Origin: Solea solea
Taxonomy: Eukaryota > Chordata > Actinopteri > Pleuronectiformes > Soleidae
Direction of reading: 5' to 3'
DNA: 64,000 nucleotides
NCBI RefSeq assembly: GCF_958295425.1
Contig: NC_081154.1
Span: 10,161,766 to 10,225,765, forward strand
The notes under the pieces were generated by a model that was given only the letters and a program-made list of their open reading frames with translations, did not search any database and had not been told where the DNA came from. Positions 24,427 to 35,500 of the stretch are shown piece after piece. The position numbers were made by a program, and so were the translations under genes. How positions within the stretch are numbered: position 1 is the first letter of the stretch; each line of letters starts with the position of its first letter.

Positions 24427-24771
24427 ATCCCACGGCCCGATGGTGATAGAGGCCATGGAAGGTTCCGGTTCCTCTGCCACCAGGAAAATCTACTCGGGAG
24501 GTGATGGAGGCCATGGAAGGTTCAGGTTCCTCTGCCACCAGGAAAATCTACTCGGGAGGTGATGGAGGCCATGGATGGTTCCGGTTCCTCTGCCACCAGG
24601 AAAATCTACTCGGGAGGTGATGGAGGCCATGGAAGGTTCAGGTTCCTCTGCCACCAGGAAAATCTACTTGGGACCCTGTGAGCCGGAGATGCCCCGTCCA
24701 GATTGCAGTGTCAAAGCCAAGCGGTACTCCTCCTGTCTCGAAGATACCCCTTTGCCATGGGATGTCTTCAG
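24427..24771 (+). ncRNA. Candidate exon with 58-bp tandem repeats
   Basis: It is bounded by TTGGTGCAG and CTTCAG|GTACGT, both good splice signals. Four copies of a 58-bp unit fill 24,444 to about 24,671 (each with GAGGCCATGGAAGGTTC, CTCTGCCACCAGGAAAATCT and GGGAGGTGATG). The first copy is diverged at its left edge and the last at its right. Because 58 is not a multiple of three, each added unit shifts the frame, and the frame entering from the previous exon stops at the end of the first unit. This argues for an untranslated exon. Confidence 0.45.
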
Positions 24772-25154
24772 GTACGTGGTTTCAGATGTTAAACACCTCT
24801 GCTTAGTCTTTGCTTGCTCTGTACTTAGTGTTTTTGTTTTTTCCCTTTTTTTTTTTTTAAGATTTCAACCTTTTCGGAGCTGTGAGACCTGAGCTTGTCA
24901 AGCCCTGCACACTATCTTACATGCAGACCTCGCTTCTGAACGACTGCTGCGTGTCGGCAAACCACACGATTTGATAAACTGTTCTACAGACTCGAACACA
25001 AACACCAATACTCATTCTGCACACACCACTCTTATCACCCAACATTATGCTCACCCACCACTGGACTGACAAAAAGCAGACAACTTGAAATGTTTGATCC
25101 TAATTTGTTTAAATGTTTGATAAACTACTTGAGGGTGTATAATGCAATCCTTCG

Positions 25155-25193
25155 GTTTGTGAAGCGTTGGATTTTGTCCAACGGTTCACAAAC
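25155..25193 (+). repeat. 17-bp-stem inverted repeat (hairpin)
   Basis: GTTTGTGAAGCGTTGGA and TCCAACGGTTCACAAAC pair over 17 positions with one mismatch around a 5-nt TTTTG loop. The stem is too short for an ordinary microRNA precursor. A direct repeat GTTGG(A/G)TTTTGTCCA overlaps it (25,166-25,181 and 25,195-25,210). Confidence 0.8.
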
Positions 25194-25560
25194 TGTTGGG
25201 TTTTGTCCATAGAAAGATGCATGCGCTCTTGCATGCCCTAATTTCATATTTGTACATTTGAGAAAAATCGGTTGGGGTTTAATGAGCTGGGTCTCCTTAA
25301 CATTACAGAGAACAAGGTAAACGAGTCTACTCAATAGATGGTAAGGATTTTATCCCTTCCCCTTATTCTCTGTATGCGAGGACATCTGACCATGAATCCT
25401 TACTGAATTGTGTACCATGGTTGCGCAGTTTCCAAAACTAGACTTGGATCCATCTAGTTTTGTGAATCAGCTCACCAATGGTATGCAACAAGTCCCCATC
25501 ATGGAGACAGCTGATGGGACGGCGTGAATCTAATGCATTTGGGGAAATTAGTCTTACCAT

Positions 25561-26647
25561 ATTACTGATGGTAAGACATAAAAGAAACCTAGTACATTAG
25601 CAAAGCTTGATATTTAAGGATCATAGGATAGGAGAAGGCTATTGTCCTACTGCAAAAATGTTTGACAGTCAATAGGGTTAAAATTATAGGTAATGCAGGA
25701 AATAAATAAATACAAATTAATTAATTAAATTCCTTCCCTTTGGGGTTTCTGATGAGTAATTTTCCCTTCCAGTTATTCAGCCCATGGATAATGCATTATG
25801 AAGTGTAAAATATATTGACATCTGAGATTTTGCATATTTCAGTTAAATGGTGGAGGTGCATGTGCAGGCTTGACAAAGTCAATTGTCCCTTTGCCTGTAA
25901 TTTTTAATTATATGTATTTTTGATAGGAATTTTTATTGCATTTGTTGCACTCCATCATCAATACTATTGATTAAAGAGGGTTTGTCGACTCTGCCAAGTT
26001 TATTTTTTTCCTACTGGAGACTCAAGAATTTTCTGTTTGCGCGTCATGTTGGGAGGCCTCCCAGCAGGGGGAGTTAACCCACCCCTGCAAAAAAACAATG
26101 CGTCACTCGAGTAGGATCGTCAAATACTCACTGCAATGACAAGTTGCACAGTTTCACACATGGTATTGTCATCACTTGGTAGGCGGGGGTACAAGATAGA
26201 AGCGCGCTTGTGTTTCCTGGGAGGAAGCAAACTTGGCAGACGGACAATTTTTGTTTATTTATTTTTTACCATCTATTGGTGGTGAAGTAATCGATGATAA
26301 TCAAGAGTATCAGGTTGAATCCACATTTTACTATCGTCTTCAGTTACCTGCTTTTGATGCAGTTTAATTTGAAACATTACTGTGGGCTGAGAAAGGTCGA
26401 GATAGTCAAAGGCTTAGGTTTAGTTTTGAATAGAATGCGTTATATCACTCCAATATTTATGGTGGTTTGATTTGAAAAAATGTAAAACTTAACATTACAG
26501 AGAACGAGGTAAACGAGTCGACTCAATAGATGGTAAGGATTTTATCCCTTCCCCTTATTCTCTGTATGTGAGGACACCTGGCCATGAATCCTTACTGAAT
26601 TGTGTACCATGGTTGCGCAGTTTCCAAAACTAGACTTGGATCCATCT
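25561..26647. repeat. Tandem duplication, copy 2 (internally deleted)
   Basis: This starts with ACTGATGGTAAGACATA and follows copy 1 to GTAAAACTT (26,490), then jumps directly to AACATTACAGAGAAC, the text found at 25,299 in copy 1, and ends at GGATCCATCT. The junction carries CTTA, shared by both deletion edges in copy 1 (24,043-24,046 and 25,296-25,299). The last 100 bp of the copy 1 unit (25,460-25,560) is also absent. Confidence 0.85.
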
Positions 26648-26665
26648 TTTTCGCTCTCTGCACAG

Positions 26666-26925
26666 TTGCCATTTGCTGGCTCTTTATGTGGACTGTTTTT
26701 GTATTATTGCAAGTGCCTTGTGATTTGCCCCTATTACAATTTTAAGTAAAATAATGCTAACATAACTCATACTGTTAAGATTGATCTTTTGGAAATGAAT
26801 AGAATCTGTTGACAAATGTGTTAATGGTACTCTTAACTGGTTACTCTGGTTAAATATGTTTTTGTTAAATGTCTTCAAAATTTTAATGTGGACTGTGCAA
26901 ATAAACCTGATTTGACTTTAGATTA
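26666..26925 (+). ncRNA. Candidate terminal exon with poly(A) signal
   Basis: A pyrimidine-rich acceptor (TTTTTCGCTCTCTGCACAG) precedes this segment, and AATAAA lies at 26,900-26,905 followed by T-rich sequence, as expected for a last exon. No reading frame of interest is open. The cleavage position is approximate. It could also serve as the 3' end of a transcript starting elsewhere in the 19-26 kb region. Confidence 0.4.
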
Positions 26926-28600
26926 AATGGAATTATGGAGTTATTTTTAATCAAAGCATATGCTTTTTTTAATTGTAGATATTTGCCAAGGTGAAGTGGT
27001 CAGACATGACAGCTGGGTCTTAAATGTTTGTACAATTATTTGCTATTAAAGGGAAGTATTTGCTAAAGCTGACAGACCATTGTGTTAAACTCCTGGCAGT
27101 CTGAATATAGATGTATTTGAATTTTTCTTTGGTTTGTATGGTTTCTAAGAATGGACAGTCCAGATTTGAGATACTCTGAAAGATGATCAAAACTTTGAAT
27201 AATACCTTAGATTTAAAACCACTATACAAATTGTATTTTACAGTACAGGCCTATGGACATTTCAAATCAGAAATGCAATGGTTTACTAGCTTAAGTGGTG
27301 GGAGGACTTGAACCCTCTGTTCTGAGGGAGAAGGTGGAGACAGCTGACATTTTTATTTTTAATTTTTTTTGCCAACTGCAGCACAAAGGGTCATTCCGTT
27401 CCAAGCCAAAATCTAAATGTGCTCAGTTGTCCTGCTCTGCTAAGACTCGTTTACTTAAACATGTTCGGATTCCATTTGCCGTCCAAGTTAGTAAAACTTT
27501 TCCATATCATTAGTATTGGCAACTGACGCCTGTTTGAATGACCTGTGTTTTAAAGATCTAATCGCACTAATCAAGGAGCACATCTTCACAGAGGTTGGTT
27601 CTTTTGACCTGCATTCACTCCAAACCGACAGCAGAGGGCAGTAGTAACACACACAGATGTCTTCATTACCCCAAACAGAAAGAGGTTGACTTTAGATAAG
27701 AGTGTAACAAGATTTGCATTAACACTGACAAGCAAATTCAGTTATGTTATTATATATTTGGATATTGGGAAAACTTAACCTGCATATATAAAGTGTATTT
27801 GGTGATAGCATTCAGTTATAAAATATAGACACACTTTCACCATTGACACTAACACCATGTTTTTGAAATAACTTCTTGCATCTTGAGATCTTAAACTATT
27901 GCCAGCTAAATGTTAAAATTTATGAAAGTAAATGCAGCAGGAAGTCCATTATTGACATAAATGTCATTAAGTGCAAACATCTGAAAATATAGTGGGATAG
28001 AAGCAAGTCTGACATAAGATGAGAATTGCACAGCAGTTCAACATCGTATTTGGGTGCAGTGAAGTACTGTATTTTTGTGCAACAATATTGGCTCAGACCC
28101 AGGTAGATTTAATATCAGATCCATGGAGAAAATACTGTATATTGTATCGGCGGTTAAGATGGCTTTCAGCTGCTGACAGCAGATCTCTTCATTACTAATG
28201 AATAATTTTATCTATTTATCTATCTCTTCCTTGCAGACACGATGTATTATACAAATAAGCATCTATTTTTCATTCCTGTACTGTTTTCATAGGGTTCATG
28301 GCATGTATAAATAAGAATTGTTTTCTTTTTCAAACCAAGATCGAGAATGGGTGACTCTACTTGGCAAACAAGATGCGTATTGTCTATGATGTGAAATGTT
28401 ACATGAAGTTTCATCTTCCATTTAAACCTTATTGGTTTTGAATAATTGAGTTTGAGTGCTAAAATGTTGGTGTCACTCAAACTGGCTGACCCAGTAAACC
28501 TTCCTGCAAAATACAAGTGTAAGCAATTCTCTTCACATGCAACTGAAATAAGGCTAAGTTGGTTTGAAGATCTATAGAAGTATAACTTAAAAAAAAGTTA
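26926..28600. other. Intergenic gap between convergent transcripts
   Basis: AT-rich unique sequence between the candidate plus-strand transcript end and the most distal possible cdc42ep4 poly(A) signal. I see no exon, RNA gene or recognisable repeat in it. Confidence 0.5.
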
Positions 28601-28630
28601 GCGAAAAGTTAAAGATGACCAGTTTTCTGT

Positions 28631-28636
28631 TTTATT
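28631..28636 (-). terminator. Possible distal poly(A) signal of cdc42ep4
   Basis: TTTATT on the plus strand reads AATAAA on the minus strand. If used, the cdc42ep4 3' UTR would be about 2.7 kb. Only the hexamer supports this. The 28.6-30.8 kb interval has no convincing competing exon and is free of recognisable repeats, which is compatible with a long 3' UTR. Confidence 0.3.
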
Positions 28637-30754
28637 GAAAAATATAGCAGTTATTTAAAAAGAAAAGTGAGGAAACCAAATATATTAATATACTGAAACC
28701 AGTATGGAGTGGAAAGATAAAAGAACATACTTGGCATGACACTATAGCCACTGAACAGAAAGGAAAGAAGAAAACATTCTACAGCTGAACTTTTAGTCAG
28801 TCGTTAATCACAATCCTTTATCTTTTTTTTTTTGCCATTAACCAGACACTGTTGGATATGGAAAACCTTCAGGCAGACCTGGGGGGAGGAAGTATTTGCA
28901 AATTCCTTTATGTGTAGTAGTGAGTTTCCCCACTGAAAACCATGGCAAATGCAAGGAAGTGAAGACAATCACAACGTGTTTGAGAGGAATTTAGTATCTT
29001 TCCATATCGGTTACCGTTTTCAAATTCTTACTCCACAAATCTGGCATCCCAGATAGGTGAACAATATGAAAACTTCCAAAAAACACAGTCTGGTCACAGA
29101 TGTGTGGTTTCATGTTGGAGCCACAGACCTTTTTCTAGTTCCCACATTAGTAGCACATTCTCCCTGCTGAGAAGCACAATTTCCTTTAATCATCAATGGC
29201 ACAAAATTATATTTACATGATTAAACTGACGATGGATGAGGAGTGATTTTGTTGTTCCTTTTAAGGTGTCCATTTCCCAGTGAAGGATTGTAGCTGCCCA
29301 CATACTCCACAAACCACACATTTCACAATGGACCAAAGGAAGTAAGACAGCATACGTTTGGCCCATCAAAACATAAACAAGAACTCCCTCCAATGATACT
29401 ACACATCTACACAGACGTAAACAAAACGCACCTTTTCTGCTATCACCCAATAATGTTAACGCATACTTGGCTAAATCCTCCAGGCTGCTTTTCACCTCTT
29501 GATTTCATGCAACCTGTTCATGTAGACATGGTTCTAAAAGCCTACCGCAGAATAGCTTGGCATTCTGATTCGACGTACACACCCCTGCCTCATGTGCCAC
29601 AACAGGAAATTCAAAAGCTACCACAAATATGGCAATTCCTTTTCTTTCTTTTTTTTGAAACCCAAGGTGAAAAGGAATGTACGCCTCTTTCTGCAAAGTT
29701 TATAAGTGGAAGTAACACAGGAGTAAAAACCTACAAAAACAAAAACAGCCCACCTGTATGTTCTTGACCCCGCTGTTCTTGGGACAGTTCCAGCTGGTTG
29801 GGGGCCAATAATCTCACACATTTAATGAGTAGACTGGGAAAGACCAGATGATGGGTTGATTTAATAATCTGTTCCTACTGTGCGATTTGGGTTGTTCAGA
29901 GGAGGTGTATGTTATCACTTCAGGAAATGTCTCTCATTCTTGCTGCCTCGAGACATATCTGACGCTCGCCTATTAAGTAGCTGCACTATAATAACACTTT
30001 GTACATGCTGTTACATCCTGTCTATGTCCTTGGAGACAAACCTGGGCTCATGTCAACAGAAAAGCGATTTAGACAGAGTGAAGACTATTAATCGTAATAC
30101 AACTGTTTCTCTACAGCACGGACTCCCTTTCGAACATTTCTCACATCTCTCTTCTGACCTGCAAATACTACCAACTTCAGCGATGTGGAAAGAGATGTAA
30201 TGACACACAAACATTATCGTCATTTACCACAATCCCCACCTTTTCGTGTTAAAGGGCAATACAGAGGGCATCCATTCTGACACACTTGGACTGAATGCTT
30301 TTGTAAAATGATTAACTAGCACAGTCTTGCTATGACAGATTGCCAAGGTTAAATGTTTAGTCTAGTAATTAAGTGCCATGTTGCCAGTTTCCACAGAAAC
30401 CAGCAGGCTCCCTCTATGGTACCATGTCAGAAATGACTCTCGTCAGAAAAGGTACAAAATCAACTTTTAAGACATAGTAGTGCACGTCAGGAATGATCCA
30501 TCCCTTATGAGAATTAATGAATAAATACCACATCCGTCTGAATTAAAAGAATAATTTGCCAAACAGACGGCTGCAAAAATGATAAACTACCCAAATCAAA
30601 CGAGCTACTGTAGACCAACTTCTAGATACATGTACATAAAATATAGTAAAAATAATGCAGAAATCACAATGAAGTCATCAGTAAAAAACCAAAAAAGGTT
30701 ATCGCCACTTTCACGACTTAGTGTATACGCCAAAATATTACTGTTGGCAAATGA

Positions 30755-31363
30755 AATTTCACAAACATGCATTTATTTGAGTTTCACTTAGTCATTTCCC
30801 CTCGTCCTTCGTCAGAATAGTAGCACACGTCCGCATTCAGTTTTGTGACCCTGCACATCCTTCTGTTCACCTCACACGTCACTCTCCCAATGTGATATTC
30901 ATGTGATTGACAGCTGAGAGTACACTTCTCTAACCTTGTGGTTACTCTTTACTTAAAAATGAATGTCATGCTCATAACCAAAGGCTCACCGATGAATGCA
31001 CTTTTGAGATGAACGAAGTTTGAACGCCACTTTTCCAATCACGAGTTCGGAGTTTGTGTTGCGTAACTGCAACAAACCCAAACCTGTCAAGAGTACAAAT
31101 TTATGAGCCGGTCTGCATTCTCATCAGGCATTTAGCTCGTGTCTTCTTACTACAGCAGAGTGAATAAGGCTTAATTGGTTTCATTTATGATGTTGATAAG
31201 TTTGCAGGGATTGGATTCATCTACAAAAACACTTAAAACAGATATGGCCAGGCCTCTAAATTCTCCCCCCGCTTTTGCTTTTCTCAGCTTGTGATGGCCT
31301 CCTAACATCTGGTTCTTACAATTAGTGTTGTTGAAAAACACTATTGGGCCAGAACAGGGTTCT
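30755..31363 (-). other. cdc42ep4: cdc42ep4 3' UTR, proximal part
   Basis: This is the sequence downstream of the cdc42ep4 stop codon. The first AATAAA on the minus strand after the stop is at 30,772-30,777 (TTTATT on plus), giving a 3' UTR of about 0.6 kb. A longer form reaching 28.6 kb is possible. The boundary is inferred from the hexamer alone. Confidence 0.4.
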
Positions 31364-32365
31364 CTACACTCGTATCTCATCATCGTCCTCATCCATGAAC
31401 GTGAACTCTCTGTCCTCCTCTCCGCGTGGTGAACTGTACTTTGCGCTGTCCGTGTCGCCGTCGTGGAGGTGATACTGAACCTTCTCCTCGGTGACCGAGC
31501 CAGAGCTGGACACAGAGCAACTATCCAGGTTGTGGTGGTTGTTCCGGGCATTTAGCTCTGGGGTGTAGGGATCCCGCGTGGGCTTCTGCTGGTAAATGCT
31601 GCGGGGAGGCCTTGCAGGAGCCCGCTCCTCCACATCATCATCTATGTGGGGTATGAGCGAGGGTGACGCACCGCTCTCAATACTTTTGCCTTCCTCATAG
31701 CCAAGGTCATCCTCCTCCCAGGCTTTCTTTTCCATCACGCTCAAAATATCCCCAAGCATGGAGGGTCCCAAGTCAATGTGGAAGGACATCATGGACTCGG
31801 CATGCTTCATTCCTCCACCCTTCGGCATGGATGGAGGCAGATCTGTGAGTTCCCCAAAATTGCGCTCCTCAAACTCTGCGTCAAGCGTCGCCATCGCTGC
31901 TGCTCCATTACTTGGCTTACTTTCGATCTCTGACAGCTTCTGCATGGGGCTGGAAGAAAGACTCTTTGTCAGCTGGTTACTTCTGCTAGTATCCTCGTCA
32001 TTTAGATATGGTAAGGATATGGCATTTTTCACAAAGTTGGATGAGCCACTAGAAGGTGCCATCGTATTGTATTCAAACTTGTCCCCACGGTTTACTGACA
32101 GCGAGCGCTTGCTGCTTCTGAATGTGCGGGACAGCAGGCCTGGTTTGGGACCTGGTGAGCCCTGCTTTGTGCTTGGCTCCCTGGGAGGTTCCCCTGATCG
32201 GGTGCTGAGAAACGAAGTGTCCCCAAAGGCATCACCACCTCTGCCCACATGCATGGTATGGCGGAAATCCCCCAGTGGAGCACTGATCATCTCTGCGGTC
32301 AGGTCAGCTCGAGACCGTCTCTTTGATTGGTTAGAGTTGTGAACCAGCGGCTTGAGGATAGGCAT
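31364..32365 (-). CDS. cdc42ep4: Cdc42 effector protein 4 (BORG4)
   Basis: The 333-codon frame ends in a TAG and is a single coding exon, as usual for this family. Residues 1-26 form a basic start (MPILKPLVHNSNQSKRRSRA...). The CRIB motif at 27-41 (ISAPLGDFRHTMHVG) is the Cdc42/TC10 GTPase-binding site. Residues 187-211 hold the conserved Borg homology block (KHAESMMSFHIDLGPSMLGD). A proline motif APARPPRS lies at 249-256 and an acidic end FTFMDEDDDEIRV at 321-333; that C-terminus is what I recall for CDC42EP4, rather than its paralogues. Borg proteins bind GTP-loaded Cdc42 and act on septin and actin organisation at the cell cortex. The start is the first in-frame ATG, in context GCCATCATGC. 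The gene lies directly downstream of sdk2 on the same strand, as in mammals. Whether this is an 'a' or 'b' teleost duplicate cannot be told. Confidence 0.95.
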   Translation of the reverse strand: MPILKPLVHNSNQSKRRSRADLTAEMISAPLGDFRHTMHVGRGGDAFGDTSFLSTRSGEPPREPSTKQGSPGPKPGLLSRTFRSSKRSLSVNRGDKFEYNTMAPSSGSSNFVKNAISLPYLNDEDTSRSNQLTKSLSSSPMQKLSEIESKPSNGAAAMATLDAEFEERNFGELTDLPPSMPKGGGMKHAESMMSFHIDLGPSMLGDILSVMEKKAWEEDDLGYEEGKSIESGASPSLIPHIDDDVEERAPARPPRSIYQQKPTRDPYTPELNARNNHHNLDSCSVSSSGSVTEEKVQYHLHDGDTDSAKYSSPRGEEDREFTFMDEDDDEIRV

Positions 32366-32552
32366 GATGGCAGCCTCTTACTTGCAATCCAACAGCAGAA
32401 GTGGAACAAAGTTATGAAGGCGTTCAGTCGAATGTTCGAGTCGAGTTTTTGGTTATTGTATTGAGATGTCAAAGCAAGTAGAATTCCAAGAGTTTAATGC
32501 GTGCAGCCATTCTGGTCTTCCAGCCTGGGTTTCATCTTGGAGTTGAATAGCC
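32366..32552 (-). other. cdc42ep4: cdc42ep4 5' UTR in coding exon, with two small uORFs
   Basis: A good acceptor (CTTTTTCACAG on the minus strand) ends at 32,553, so exon 2 should start at 32,552. The 187-nt leader contains two overlapping upstream ORFs in different frames, each 13 codons plus stop: 32,535-32,494 (MKPRLEDQNGCTH) and 32,510-32,469 (MAARIKLLEFYLL). uORFs of this kind often lower translation of the main frame; here that is inference. Confidence 0.55.
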
Positions 32553-35500
32553 CTGTGAAAAAGAATAGAAGACATTAGCACCAATTCACCTTACCAGGCA
32601 ACATGGCACAATTAAACAACACCAGGCACAATTTGAATTTGTTCTGGAGAGCAATGTTTATTTGCTTCACATCACTATCAAATCACTGCTCCTGTCCTCT
32701 ATGGAAGTTTTACATGCCAGGGCTTGTAGATGTTCTATTCAAACAAGAAGTGAATGCAGATGTGCAACTCTGTAACTTCATGCAATGGCGAAGAAAAGCT
32801 TACAGTAGTGATAGAAAGTTCAAAGCACCTTATTTGACCCAATATGACTACCCCCAATGTCACTAATAAGCTCTCATTCAGATGTTTTGGTACGGTTTTT
32901 CTAAATGTAATGGTCTGAGCTGTCACATTGACTTTTCCAAGGAGTTGCAGTGCCTGCTACATGTGCTGAGCTTTAGTTCCCATTTTGGCCCCTCGCTGTT
33001 ATATAACCATCGAGACACAGGATACTGAGTCAAAGCAGTTCAAGCTGGCAGGAATAAAAGAATGAAGAGGAACAGCATTTCTCCACCGTAGATCGACTTA
33101 AACCATAACTCTGACAGTCCAGATCGGCTACATTCTGTTTTACACCTCCTGTCATCAAGAGATAAAGTTTGTCCACTCCTTCCTTTTTGTTCACTTGCTG
33201 TTCTACCCTCACTTTTGGTAGACAGTTTAGCCTCGAGGATGACTGAATCTGAGCACCACCAATGGATATTTGGTTCCGTCTGTTGCTGCCTCAGTTTATT
33301 TCTGTATGTCACTTTTGACTTTTGCACTGAACAAATGTTAACTGAAATCAGGTTTGATAATAGCCAAATGATAGATCCAAGAATTTTGTAATGAAAAGAA
33401 AGCAGCGTGATCTTAATTAAACACAGGCCAGTTTGATTCTTTCCTTAGCCTTGATCATCTGTGACTCAATCACCTGATAAGGCTCCTTTCACCACTTAGA
33501 CCAAACTGTTATCAAGTTGTCAGTGACTCAAGGCTTTGAAACATGATTTTGAAAGAGAAAAGAATGGAGAAGAGGTTCAAACACCCATTTGTGTACGTTC
33601 CAGTCGTCTAGCTCTGTGCGATACTGCGACCTACAAGGGTTTCAATTGTTTTAGCCAGACAGCAGCCCCATCGTTCAGTGATTTCAAACTGGAACTTAAG
33701 CCCACGCTCTAGGCCTGAACATGCATCTCCCTCAACAATGAATAGGGGCCTCACTCACCAATATTCCAAAGCAATGTCACCCATGAAAACATGCATCTCT
33801 AACAACAACCCATTCACTTGGAAAGGCAAATGTAGCACTAGATGGAACAGAGGGTGGTTTGATAGATGAAAAAAGCTACAGCAGCCTTTTGTTCATTCCT
33901 CGGAACCCATGCACTGCCAATATTTTCTTTTAAATTCAACAACTTTGTTTGAAATTTTGTCAGTGCTTGTAAGTTGTAATGGGGAAGATGCACTGCTCCT
34001 ACATCATAAAAAAAAAAAAAAAAGGCCAAACAAAGAGCAAACACATACCAAGGTCTTAGCAAATTTGACTCCCTTCTACATTACTGGAATTGGCTTACTG
34101 TTATGAAATATATTCCAATGGTAAATGAATGCTTAAGTGTATAGCAAAGGACAAACAAACACAAATACTGAAGACTCATCAGTACAGTCACTGTGGTCTA
34201 TCATTAGCCTACTTTATTACTTATGCCTTGAGCAATAGCCAGTTAGCACGACTGCACAACAGGCTGTTGAATGTGTGACTGGCCAGCGGACACTCAAGAC
34301 AACTCAACAACTGATTTGCTACTCCCTGCTGCTCACAGTTTTGTATTTCTCTATGGCAACATCAGAGCAGAGTGCTAGCTTCCATGCAAGCTTCCTGTCC
34401 CTAAGCCTGATGGAGACACATGGGGAGAAAGATTTTATCCCCTACATGGAGAGATCGGCTCATTCAGATGGATTAACCCTTCCTGGTGGTCACATGCAGG
34501 GCAAAAACTGACACTGTGCTTATATAGCTGAAGGGGGATGCTTTTGATGTCACTAAAAGACATTCAACCTTAGTATAAAAGATGTCAGTGGGTGCTCAAA
34601 TATCAAAAGGTGCAAACCTCGCACCTCAAGTCATTCTAGGAAATGGCCCGTTTTATGTCTTTGGTGGGCCCCCAGTTGTTTGACGAATAGTTTCAAACGC
34701 TTCCCTCAGGATCATCAAGTCCTCGTTGACAAAAGATGGAGTATGACCTGCAGGCTGCCCTGTCACATACAGTTCTAGCCTTACAATACTTTCAGAAGTA
34801 TAAATCATGAAGAATGGCAGTGTCGTGTCCATTGTGTGGTTTCAAATTACAAATATCTGTATTTGTCGTCAAATCTTCTGTATTAAAAAGGAAACATTGT
34901 TAAATGGTCTTTTTCTATTTTTGGAAAATTGATCCAATATTTTTAATACAACTTATGCAGTAGTGAGGTTATCTCTGTTTATATATTTTTTAATGTAAAA
35001 AGATTTAACAATTTAAAATAAATAATAAATCTACTCTCTTCATCAGGGAAACCTGATGTGTGTTTATTCGGTGGAGTATTTTCTCACCACCACAATAAGC
35101 ATTTACTTGACAGTAAACTATTAACAGCTGTGTGAAAGGGTACAATCTAAATTAACTGCAATTAGCTCAGCTTCTTATTGGCTCAAGCTCTGATTGGCAG
35201 CGATGCAAACAAGATACTAGGATGTGCTCACTGATGGTCCTTCAGAGAATTCAAATACTTTCAAGAGGTTTATTGTAGCAGTCGAGTGAATCTCATAATT
35301 CATTTTCATGGACTTATTTCTTTATTTCATTATTGACAATGATATTTTACAGAGGTTCATGAGTAAAATGTGTATGAACACATGGAGGACAAAATAAAGT
35401 GCGGCTTACTGGACAAAAAGTAATCCAGATAAGTGTCATATTTCAGGGTTTCCAGTCTAACCTGAATCACCCCTCTACCATACACACACTCTGACTTTAG

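Larger units (their letters stand above)
23121..25560. repeat. Tandem duplication, copy 1 (2,440-bp period)
   Basis: Sequence from ACTGATGGTAAGACATT (23,124) to about 24,046, and again from 25,296 to about 25,457, recurs in the same order in copy 2 with only scattered substitutions and small indels. The offset at the left edge is 2,440 bp (23,131 against 25,571). Copy 1 also has an internal 1.25 kb (about 24,047-25,299) absent from copy 2, which holds the two best internal exons of the candidate transcript. Confidence 0.85.
19560..26925 (+). ncRNA. Candidate multi-exon lncRNA or micropeptide gene
   Basis: I do not recognise this locus; the model is inferred from splice signals. A GC-richer start with a CRE leads to a donor after 19,866 (AAG|GTCAGT). 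Exon 19,992-20,058 lies between TTTTCTCCAG and GTGAGT. A short exon begins at 20,552 after TGTCTCCCCAG, with a possible donor at 20,578 (GTAAGG). Exon 24,249-24,318 ends in ATG|GTAAGA, and exon 24,427-24,771 ends in CTTCAG|GTACGT. A terminal exon starts at 26,666 after TCGCTCTCTGCACAG and carries AATAAA at 26,900-26,905. The middle part (20.6-24.2 kb) probably holds more exons that I cannot fix. The 58-bp exonic tandem repeat breaks any long reading frame, so the 3' part is probably non-coding. The locus is convergent with cdc42ep4. Splicing order and the exact start are unproven. Confidence 0.45.

Noticed and set aside
25155..25193. microRNA precursor
   Set aside because: The stem is only 17 bp with a 5-nt loop and the flanks do not extend it, too short for a Drosha substrate.
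31758..32342. 194-codon open frame on the plus strand
   Set aside because: It is exactly antisense to the cdc42ep4 coding exon, whose protein is clearly recognisable; the frame is a by-product of the coding sequence opposite.
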